Assembly (NCBI GenBank): GCA_913054215.1
Contig: CAJXJE010000035.1
Location: 1-7,534, forward strand
Direction: 5' to 3'
Length of the DNA stretch: 7,534 nt
DNA from: an uncultured Candidatus Peregrinibacteria bacterium
Lineage (GTDB): Bacteria > Patescibacteriota > Gracilibacteria > Peribacterales > Peribacteraceae
Both the position numbers and the translations under genes were made by a program. The notes beneath the pieces are model-generated. The model made no database searches. It saw only the letters and a list, made by a program, of their open reading frames with translations, and was not told where the DNA came from. This document shows, piece by piece, positions 1 to 5,281 of this stretch; the first letter of the stretch is position 1, and the number at the start of each line of letters is the position of its first letter.

Positions 1-350
1 CTCTCGGGTTTACCGGTCTCGAGCTTGTGTGCTCGGCGTTCTTTGACAAACGTCAGATCAGAAAAATCCACATTCTTTCCTTCCCACTCTCCAAATTCCA
101 CTTCGCGCAGCCGGTCATCAACGACTACTTTCGCCCCAGTCTTCTTCGCTATAACTTCAGCAGTTTGGATGGTTCTCGCAAGTGGGCTGCAGTAGATAAC
201 ATCAACGTTCTGCGTCTTAAGCCACGTACCAACATCTTTTGCTTGCCCCGTACCGCGCTTCGTGAGATCTGTTCCCGGTAGCTCTCCCTGATAGATAGGG
301 GCGAGGTTACCTTCGCTCTCTGCATGACGCAGAGTTGTGATTTTCGTAAA
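1..350 (-). other. Histidine-phosphatase (phosphoglycerate-mutase-like) domain inserted in IleRS
   Basis: This part of the synthetase frame, residues about 508-623, reads as a histidine-phosphatase domain. It has RHAESEGN with R515 and the nucleophile-position H516, GELPGTDLTKRG, a second active-site arginine in SPLARTIQTA (R566), and the acid motif LREVEFGEWEG (588-598). In the family these residues bind phosphate and form a phospho-histidine intermediate. The usual RHG is RHA here, a tolerated variation. The second catalytic histidine (normally in a THGG/SHGG motif) would lie beyond the left edge. I translated the reading frame codon by codon across the junction and found no stop or shift, so this is a true in-frame insertion in this sequence and not a neighbouring gene. 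Its substrate is unknown. Confidence 0.9.
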
Positions 351-1871
351 CCGGATCAACTTCTTTTTCATCAAGTCATCTCGGCTACTCATTACTTCGA
401 TATCGGAGTCTTCTTCTGCGCGCCAAATAGGCAGCGGTGTTCCCCAGTATCGATTGCGACTGATGGCCCAGTCACGCGCATTTTCCAGCCAACGCCCAAA
501 GCGTCCATCACGTATATGAGAAGGTACCCATTCGGTTCTACCGTTTGCCTTCAGCATGCTTTCTTTTATGCGGTCAATCGAAACAAACCACGATGCTGTA
601 GCGTAGTTCATTAGTGCAGAGTCGCAGCGCCAGCAGTGAGGGTAGCTGTGCCTGTGCGATCCTGTATCCCACACACGTCCATTTTTTTTGCAATCTTCAA
701 TAATCTTCTTTTGTGCATCTTTAATAAACATTCCCGCGTATGGACCTGCATGTTCGTTGAAGTGTCCTGACATATCTATATCCATTAAGATGGGGAGATT
801 GTTTTTGTTCGCGGCTTCCATGTCTATTTCTCCATATGCCCCATTGATTGTAACCAGCCCTGTTCCTTCTGTAGGGTCGACGTAGTCTTCTGCAAAGATA
901 TGGTATGTGTTTGGATTCTCTTGTACTTCTGGAATATCTCCATACCAGTCTACGATGTGTTCGTATTGTCTTCCTACTAATGTACTACCCAAAAATTCAT
1001 CAACAACTTCATAGCCATCAACATGTTTCATTATTTCTTCTATACGGTCTTTGGCAAAGATAACATACTCATCACCACTCTTCACTTTTACATAGGTATG
1101 TTTAGGACCAATAGCGAGACCCATTGTAGAGAGGGTGCTCCATGGAGTAGTAGTCCATGCAAGAACAGAGGTGTTTTCCTCATCCAATAATGCGAATTTC
1201 CATGTTGCATATACATCATCGACATCCTTATACCCCAGTGTTACTTCAAAATTACTCAAAGGAGTCGCACAACGTGGACAGATATGCATCGATTTAAAGC
1301 CCTCGTATATCAAATCTTTCTTGTGTAGCTGCGCAAACACCCACCAGATACTTTCCATATAATCTGGATCCATCGTTTTGTAGTCCCAGTCCATATCTAC
1401 CCAACGTCCCATGCGCTCTACCACAACGCGCCAGTCGCTTGCGTGACGTTGTACCGCAGAACGACAGAGGTCATTAAACGCTCCTATACCCATCTCTTCG
1501 ATTGCTTGTTTATCCTTAATATCGTGCTCTTTCTCTATGATATTTTCGATCGGTAGTCCATGGCAGTCCCATCCAAACCTTCGTTGCACAGTTTTGCCGC
1601 GCATGGTTTGGTAGCGAGGAATGACATCCTTGATCGTTCCTGCAAGCAGATGACCGTAGTGGGGGAGTCCTGTCGCAAAGGGGGGCCCGTCATAAAACGA
1701 GAAGCTTGAACTGTGCTTTCCAGAAGCACCTTCCGGATTATCCAGTACATCACCGGTATTTGCAGTATGTTTGCGAATAGATCGTTTGAATGTGTCTTCC
1801 TCACGCCAATACTGAAGAATTCCTTCTTCTAAGTCTGGGAGGCTCTGTGAGGGGTCTACTGGGTCGAACAT
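1..1871 (-). CDS. ileS: Isoleucyl-tRNA synthetase, type 2, with an embedded histidine-phosphatase domain (C-terminus beyond window)
   Basis: Cytosolic enzyme that charges tRNA-Ile with isoleucine. The frame is open from the ATG at 1871 to the left edge, giving 623 visible residues. The start is the first ATG after an in-frame TAG at 1884-1886. Visible motifs are FYDGPPFATGLPHYGH (HIGH box as HYGH, residues 71-74), GWDCHGLPIE, a CPRC pair near residue 200, the editing-domain TTTPW near 240, EGTGLVT...GEID (about 336-350), HSYPHCWRC near 410, and ISRNRYWGTPLPIW near 470. HYGH and GWDxHGLP are typical of type 2 (eukaryote/archaea-like) IleRS. After residue 505, where an ordinary IleRS continues towards the DLHRP segment and KMSKS loop, the protein enters a histidine-phosphatase fold (RHAESEGN, SPLARTIQTA, LREVEFGEWEG). 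The KMSKS loop and anticodon-binding domain must lie left of the window. IleRS identity is near certain; the full length and insertion end are not visible. Confidence 0.95.
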   Translation of the reverse strand, partial: MFDPVDPSQSLPDLEEGILQYWREEDTFKRSIRKHTANTGDVLDNPEGASGKHSSSFSFYDGPPFATGLPHYGHLLAGTIKDVIPRYQTMRGKTVQRRFGWDCHGLPIENIIEKEHDIKDKQAIEEMGIGAFNDLCRSAVQRHASDWRVVVERMGRWVDMDWDYKTMDPDYMESIWWVFAQLHKKDLIYEGFKSMHICPRCATPLSNFEVTLGYKDVDDVYATWKFALLDEENTSVLAWTTTPWSTLSTMGLAIGPKHTYVKVKSGDEYVIFAKDRIEEIMKHVDGYEVVDEFLGSTLVGRQYEHIVDWYGDIPEVQENPNTYHIFAEDYVDPTEGTGLVTINGAYGEIDMEAANKNNLPILMDIDMSGHFNEHAGPYAGMFIKDAQKKIIEDCKKNGRVWDTGSHRHSYPHCWRCDSALMNYATASWFVSIDRIKESMLKANGRTEWVPSHIRDGRFGRWLENARDWAISRNRYWGTPLPIWRAEEDSDIEVMSSRDDLMKKKLIRFTKITTLRHAESEGNLAPIYQGELPGTDLTKRGTGQAKDVGTWLKTQNVDVIYCSPLARTIQTAEVIAKKTGAKVVVDDRLREVEFGEWEGKNVDFSDLTFVKERRAHKLETGKPE

Positions 1872-1890
1872 GTGGCAGAAATCCTACCAC
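1872..1890 (-). promoter_or_regulatory. Start-adjacent RNA hairpin of ileS
   Basis: On the minus-strand transcript the 19 bases directly before the ATG can fold into a 7-bp stem (GUGGUAG pairing with CUGCCAC, one G-U pair) with a 5-base loop. The only weak Shine-Dalgarno-like bases (TAGGA) fall at the stem and loop. On the plus strand the wobble pair becomes a C-A mismatch, so the fold is better as ileS mRNA than as the opposite RNA. It could limit ribosome access. The stem is short and chance is possible. Confidence 0.35.
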
Positions 1891-1928
1891 ACTATCGAAG
1901 AACAGGTAGAAATTAAGGATATGAAGGC

Positions 1929-1940
1929 TAATAGCTATTA
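1929..1940. promoter_or_regulatory. 12-bp perfect palindrome, operator candidate
   Basis: TAATAGCTATTA is identical to its own reverse complement. It lies at about +1 to +12 of the predicted ileS transcript, where a dimeric repressor could block transcription. No regulator is known for it. AT-rich palindromes of this length do occur by chance. Confidence 0.3.
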
Positions 1941-1946
1941 ATTGCT

Positions 1947-1975
1947 GCAATAAACCAATAGTCCAATGGTGTCAA
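1947..1975 (-). promoter_or_regulatory. Candidate sigma70-type promoter of ileS
   Basis: Read on the minus strand, a perfect TTGACA (1970-1975) is followed after 17 bp by TATTGC (1947-1952), a weak -10 with three of six consensus bases. Transcription would begin near 1940, leaving a leader of about 70 nt. That leader is too short for a T-box tRNA-sensing element. The ideal -35 and spacing support it; the poor -10 lowers confidence. Confidence 0.4.
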
Positions 1976-1991
1976 ATAGTACAGTATTCAT

Positions 1992-2001
1992 GTATTAATA
2001 C
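1992..2001. promoter_or_regulatory. 10-bp perfect palindrome upstream of the plus-strand promoter
   Basis: GTATTAATAC is self-complementary and lies 7 bp before the -35 box at 2009. It is a possible activator or repressor site between the two divergent promoters. A further GTATT sits just upstream at 1985-1989. The evidence is symmetry and position only. Confidence 0.2.
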
Positions 2002-2008
2002 ACAAATT

Positions 2009-2037
2009 TAGACAAGAATTTACTTGTGCGCTATACT
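2009..2037 (+). promoter_or_regulatory. Sigma70-type promoter of the plus-strand gene cluster
   Basis: TAGACA (2009-2014, five of six consensus) and TATACT (2032-2037, five of six) are exactly 17 bp apart. Transcription would start near 2044. This places the in-frame TTG at 2024 and ATG at 2039 outside the transcript and favours the ATG at 2084 as the first gene's start. An inverted repeat ACAAG-6 nt-CTTGT (2012-2027) lies within the spacer. Confidence 0.5.
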
Positions 2038-2083
2038 GATGGGTCTACAATCCCCGGGCCCCGTAACTTACTATCTAGAATGC

Positions 2084-2914
2084 ATGAGTCATCATCTTAG
2101 TAGCACTGATTTCGGAACCGTAGCTCAAAATTATAGAGGTATTGTACACCTCGGAGACGGTGTACCTGCAGCTGCAGTACAACACGAAGAGGAAAATTTT
2201 CTAGGACAGTTCATTGGAGCACGTGCAATGCGGGATTTACAGCTTAACGGAAAAGAGGTCGATGAAAGTATTTGTATCAAGGGACAACCCATTCCGATAC
2301 GGTGGTTTATTACCAGAGGGTACCTTCATGAAGTTCTCGTGGTGGCACATGAGCAAAACAAAATTATTGTAGATCAAAATCGTGTATCTAATTTTGTAAA
2401 AAGATTAATACTTGATAATGCAGCACTAGACGGAGAGCCCGATTTTCGTAGCTCTAGAAACTTATTCGAACAGCAGGCTCTAAACTGTGCGAATGTCAGG
2501 GAGTATGAAGTGACGATAGATATTGCTGAGGAGATAGGACATATGCCAGTGCAGGCTGATGATTGGGATCTACTAGATGAGGCTATCGTTATTGAGTTAA
2601 TTGGTGAAACAGTGGATAATTCATTGCGAGATGCTTTGGAAAAAGATACGAAGTCTGATGGTCCAAATCTATTAAGGCTTATTGCTGATCATGACGAAAC
2701 GGATCAGGCCCAGCCAAGTAGGGAAGAGATGGAAGCATTCATTGCCGATGATACACAAGTAAAACGTTGTGAGTTTGTCCAAACTGCACGTGCGGCGATT
2801 ATTGAGCAACTTATTCATATGGTAGCTCATGGACTTCAAAAGGACGGTGTTTTGGAGTTTAGCTTACGTGCACTCAAGAATGATGTACGAAAAAAAATTG
2901 TTGAAAAAATGTAG
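2084..2914 (+). CDS. Uncharacterised soluble protein, first gene of the plus-strand cluster
   Basis: I do not recognise this 276-residue protein. No signal peptide or membrane segment is visible, so it is probably cytosolic. The middle and C-terminal parts are rich in Asp and Glu and look mostly helical (for example DDWDLLDEAIVIELIGETVD), and the last 20 residues turn basic (RALKNDVRKKIVEKM). The frame is open further upstream, with TTG at 2024 and ATG at 2039. I chose ATG 2084 because a good promoter would start the transcript near 2044 and because the upstream codons cover an atypical GC-rich stretch (CCCCGGGCCCC). No start has a Shine-Dalgarno sequence, so a start at 2024 or 2039 (about 291-296 residues) remains possible. 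An A8 run at 2890-2897 lies near the 3' end. It ends in TAG, 76 bp before the next gene. No function is assigned. Confidence 0.8.
   Translation: MSHHLSSTDFGTVAQNYRGIVHLGDGVPAAAVQHEEENFLGQFIGARAMRDLQLNGKEVDESICIKGQPIPIRWFITRGYLHEVLVVAHEQNKIIVDQNRVSNFVKRLILDNAALDGEPDFRSSRNLFEQQALNCANVREYEVTIDIAEEIGHMPVQADDWDLLDEAIVIELIGETVDNSLRDALEKDTKSDGPNLLRLIADHDETDQAQPSREEMEAFIADDTQVKRCEFVQTARAAIIEQLIHMVAHGLQKDGVLEFSLRALKNDVRKKIVEKM
2144..2181 (+). repeat. Two overlapping inverted repeats inside the first plus-strand gene
   Basis: A perfect 7-bp inverted repeat, GTACACC (2144-2150) and GGTGTAC (2159-2165) with an 8-base loop, overlaps a 12-bp palindrome CTGCAGCTGCAG (2166-2177). The palindrome has flanks TGTA (2161-2164) and TACA (2178-2181) that extend the pairing around one bulged C. 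Both use 2161-2165, so the folds exclude each other. They encode ordinary protein sequence (IVHLGDGVPAAAVQ), so chance is a fair explanation. Confidence 0.35.
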
Positions 2915-2990
2915 ATTAGAGAATATGAACTTGGAAATATATCGAATAAATCTTTGCTTATATAGCATATAAACGTAGAATGAGCGTATC
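2915..2990 (+). promoter_or_regulatory. AT-rich gap with weak promoter-like sequence
   Basis: The 76-bp gap holds TATATA (2959-2964) and TATAAA (2968-2973) but no well-spaced -35 box. An imperfect inverted repeat, GCTTATAT and ATATAAAC around AGC, is centred near 2965. It may hold a secondary promoter for the next gene, or simply be an intercistronic spacer. No Shine-Dalgarno sequence precedes the ATG at 2991. Confidence 0.2.
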
Positions 2991-3665
2991 ATGTTCCGAA
3001 AGAAGCCATTAGAGGCATTTAGTAGCACAGGGGGGGTGGAATCCGCTTCCGCTTCCGCTGATCCACTTAGTATAAATCACATGTATGATCCCAGAGTAAC
3101 GGTATCCAGAGCAGGTCAAGGAATTAAGACCGGATTGGCAAAGGTATTACGAATGATGAGACCGGCCGACAAGGGGGGGAAACAGCGAATAAATGAAGAT
3201 GCTGTAGCAGAAGCAAAGATGTATCAGAGCTATAGTGTGGGTATGCGTGGAGCAGTAGAATGCGGTCTTTTGAAGGCGCTATCTCGTCATTGTGACGTGC
3301 CGGTATCTCTAACAACAGAAGAGAGAGACCACTTATTTCCAGCTGAATCACAGAGCTTAGAAAACGATTTAATGGATGCAAGAATCTCAGCAGCACAGAC
3401 TTTGGGTTTTTCTAATTTTGAAGAATTAAAGCAATTCTTTTTTGTTCAATATGCTGATCGATTTTCATTGGCTCTTTTTCGGAATCATCTAGAAGCCGAT
3501 CCAGAGGAGTTGGTCATTCCTAGAGCAGAACTAGAATTGACTGTGGAGCAGATTATTGAAATGGCAGTAGAATCGATTGGAAGTCATCCAGAAGGCTCAG
3601 CAAGGCAGATGTTTGACGGTATTTTTGAGAAAAAAGTGGGGAAAACCTCGGCAGAGACATCTTAA
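2991..3665 (+). CDS. Uncharacterised soluble protein with two G7 tracts
   Basis: I do not recognise this 224-residue protein. The first 30 residues are Ser/Ala-rich (SSTGGVESASASADPL) and probably disordered. Residues about 30-70 are basic (GLAKVLRMMRPADKGGKQR), and the rest looks helical and acidic, ending in a Lys/Ser/Thr tail. No signal peptide, membrane segment or catalytic motif is visible. Two seven-G tracts (3030-3036 and 3173-3179) and a triple hexanucleotide repeat (3042-3059) lie in the first 65 codons; a one-base slip in either G tract would break the frame. The ATG at 2991 is the first in frame after the gap. It sits 76 bp after one unknown gene and 56 bp before the methyltransferase gene, so the three are probably expressed together. 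No function is assigned. Confidence 0.8.
   Translation: MFRKKPLEAFSSTGGVESASASADPLSINHMYDPRVTVSRAGQGIKTGLAKVLRMMRPADKGGKQRINEDAVAEAKMYQSYSVGMRGAVECGLLKALSRHCDVPVSLTTEERDHLFPAESQSLENDLMDARISAAQTLGFSNFEELKQFFFVQYADRFSLALFRNHLEADPEELVIPRAELELTVEQIIEMAVESIGSHPEGSARQMFDGIFEKKVGKTSAETS
3030..3036 (+). repeat. G7 homopolymer tract in coding sequence
   Basis: Seven consecutive G bases encode part of the STGGV segment near residue 14. It is a possible slippage site, because a one-base change would truncate the protein early. A second G7 lies at 3173. Confidence 0.7.
3042..3059 (+). repeat. Three tandem copies of TCCGCT
   Basis: Three perfect copies of a six-base unit lie exactly in codon phase and encode Ser-Ala three times. 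Copy-number change would lengthen or shorten the N-terminal linker without breaking the frame. Confidence 0.7.
3173..3179 (+). repeat. Second G7 homopolymer tract in coding sequence
   Basis: Seven G bases encode part of the ADKGGKQR segment near residue 62. Together with the tract at 3030 it makes this gene unusual among its neighbours, none of which has a G run this long. Confidence 0.7.
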
Positions 3666-3672
3666 AAAAGCT

Positions 3673-3718
3673 AGAATACGCCCTCAATAGGTCTAATAGC
3701 AGTGGGAATGCGTATTCT
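3673..3718 (+). promoter_or_regulatory. Long-range hairpin just before the methyltransferase gene
   Basis: AGAATACGC (3673-3681) pairs perfectly with GCGTATTCT (3710-3718), a 9-bp stem enclosing 28 nt. The flanking CTA and TAG can add pairs around one bulged T. The right arm ends three bases before the ATG at 3722, so the stem covers the ribosome-binding region. There is no T tract after it, which argues against a simple intrinsic terminator of the previous gene. A translational control element, a protein-binding site or chance are the options. Confidence 0.4.
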
Positions 3719-3721
3719 TAG

Positions 3722-5260
3722 ATGATGATCAAACCCCCAGACAATGAATCCGAAGCAGCCAATGATGCGCGGAGAAGTCCTCTAGCTGAAGAATCTGATC
3801 CTAATCCGCACAATTTTGATAGCCCCGAGTACAGAATTGCCAGTGAGCCCCTTCAAAGGATTCTTCAAGAAATAGATGCTCTTTGCAGCGATGAGAAAGA
3901 GAAGATACCACTCATTATTCCTACAGAATTAGAAAAAGGAGGCTCTACGGTACTTGAAAATGTTTCAGCGCTTCGGAAGATAATTGATGATCCAGATGCA
4001 GAAGGTCAGATCAAATTGGAAGAAGTGCGTGATTTAGTGATTCAACTTCGTATAAATCGTTTTAAATATTTACACGATCTTGGATTAAAGCCTCATGATA
4101 AAGAGAGTACTATAACTTCTCAACAGGAATGGGAAGCTGTGCAGTACGCAAGTAAGGAAGTATTTTTGAATGTACCACAAAAAGATGATGTGCAAATGTA
4201 TGTTGACAGGCTCGTAAATAGAGGGGTTTCTCTTTTGGAAGTGACAAGAATAATGCAAGAAGCTGGATGTAACAGTGATGACTATGTTCGGTTATTTATT
4301 GAAGCAGCGCATACAGTTCAGACACGTACGAATAATGAAATGCCTTTAAGACTCGCAACAAGTCTGCAGGATATGGAACACTATATCCGTATTGGAGGTG
4401 GTGAAAATGCCTCTGAAGCAAGCGAATTTCTTAGTGCCAACGAAGTGCAAAACTTCCTTCGTGTACCCGGTATTCTTGATCGAGTTGAGTATGATGAGTT
4501 GCACAGGAGAGGTTTGTATGATTTTACGAACAGATTGGAACCATACTTTTTTGCGCAGTTTACTGCTGATTATGGTGAGTGCGACGCATCGCCTTTAGTA
4601 GAAGGAAAAGTAGTACTGACACTAGGGCCTGGAAATGGATCTGATGAAATATACTTTGTAGAAAGAGGAGCGCAGCGAATAGATATGATTGAGGTAAGTC
4701 CTCTCATGGTAGAAAAGCTCCATTATCGAAAAGCTGCTCTTAGACCCGTGGAGCTCCAGAGTCGCCTGAATGTCCCTTTTGAAGCGGCGGATATGATTCA
4801 AGCACTTCGCCGTTTGGATCTTAGTGATGAAGAGAAATATGATCTTATCTACAGCCATTCAGTACTACACTTTCTAGACGATGAGCATTTACAGTATTTG
4901 CTCATGCTTATTCATCGTAATCTTAATGATGAAAATGGACATTTGGCCTTTGCAGTGAAAACCCCGGGTGCAGTGCTGGATAACGATGATGCTGGAATAT
5001 TACTTATTGATGATACAGCAGAATTTACTTTGCCAGCCGACTCTCCAGTAAAGGAGACTCGTACATCCATTCGACAGCGTTTGCGTCTTAATCTGGATGG
5101 AATACCCCGAGCCTTTAGAGATGTGGAGTCATGGAGTAGAATTTTGGAGATGAGTGGTTTTGAAATAGTCAGTAAAACAGTGCAAGATGTTAAAACCTAT
5201 GCAGCACCTGGTCAGCCGAAACAAACTTTCTTTTACTTCCTTTGCAAAAAGGTAGCATAA
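3722..5260 (+). CDS. Class I SAM-dependent methyltransferase with an unknown N-terminal domain
   Basis: Predicted cytosolic methyltransferase that transfers a methyl group from S-adenosylmethionine to an unknown acceptor. The Rossmann-like domain begins near residue 295. It has glycine-rich motif I VLTLGPGNGSDEIYF (G302-P-G-N-G306), the acidic end of strand 2 (DMIEVSPLMVEKL, about 323-335), and motif IV with YDLIYSHSVLHFLDD (373-387). The C-terminus ends in the beta-hairpin-like SKTVQDVKTYAAPGQPKQTFFYFLCKK. This pattern fits the Methyltransf_11/25-type small-molecule or protein methyltransferases, but not one subfamily. Residues 1-290 are mostly helical and acidic, match nothing I know, and roughly double the usual size; they may bind the substrate. 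ATG 3722 is followed at once by a second ATG (3725), and neither has a Shine-Dalgarno sequence. It is the last of three plus-strand genes and ends 21 bp from a convergent gene. Confidence 0.85.
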   Translation: MMIKPPDNESEAANDARRSPLAEESDPNPHNFDSPEYRIASEPLQRILQEIDALCSDEKEKIPLIIPTELEKGGSTVLENVSALRKIIDDPDAEGQIKLEEVRDLVIQLRINRFKYLHDLGLKPHDKESTITSQQEWEAVQYASKEVFLNVPQKDDVQMYVDRLVNRGVSLLEVTRIMQEAGCNSDDYVRLFIEAAHTVQTRTNNEMPLRLATSLQDMEHYIRIGGGENASEASEFLSANEVQNFLRVPGILDRVEYDELHRRGLYDFTNRLEPYFFAQFTADYGECDASPLVEGKVVLTLGPGNGSDEIYFVERGAQRIDMIEVSPLMVEKLHYRKAALRPVELQSRLNVPFEAADMIQALRRLDLSDEEKYDLIYSHSVLHFLDDEHLQYLLMLIHRNLNDENGHLAFAVKTPGAVLDNDDAGILLIDDTAEFTLPADSPVKETRTSIRQRLRLNLDGIPRAFRDVESWSRILEMSGFEIVSKTVQDVKTYAAPGQPKQTFFYFLCKKVA

Positions 5261-5281
5261 GAGCTTTGTGGTGAAAGTGTA

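Noticed and set aside
27..1362. Several plus-strand open frames of 60-96 codons (27-281, 324-614, 688-885, 1135-1362)
   Set aside because: All lie antisense to the isoleucyl-tRNA synthetase, which has clear family motifs throughout; the translations have no family character.
1535..1804. Minus-strand 89-codon frame
   Set aside because: It overlaps the synthetase HIGH region in another frame on the same strand and is a shadow.
1872..1945. T-box riboswitch before ileS
   Set aside because: The leader is only about 70 nt and shows no terminator, specifier-loop layout or T-box consensus.
2053..2085. Cluster of restriction-type palindromes (CCCGGG, GGGCCC, TCTAGA, ATGCAT) resembling a cloning polylinker
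   Set aside because: They lie in continuous native-looking sequence with no other vector traces, and sit between a promoter and a gene start; a chance cluster is more likely.
3124..3396. Minus-strand 90-codon frame
   Set aside because: Antisense to the unknown gene at 2991-3665; Leu/Ser-rich shadow translation without start signals.
4392..4858. Short frames within the methyltransferase gene on both strands
   Set aside because: The methyltransferase frame carries the motifs; these are shadows.
5261..5281. Bidirectional terminator between the convergent methyltransferase and TrmB-like genes
   Set aside because: Only CTTT-6 nt-AAAG can pair, a four-base stem without a T tract on either strand.
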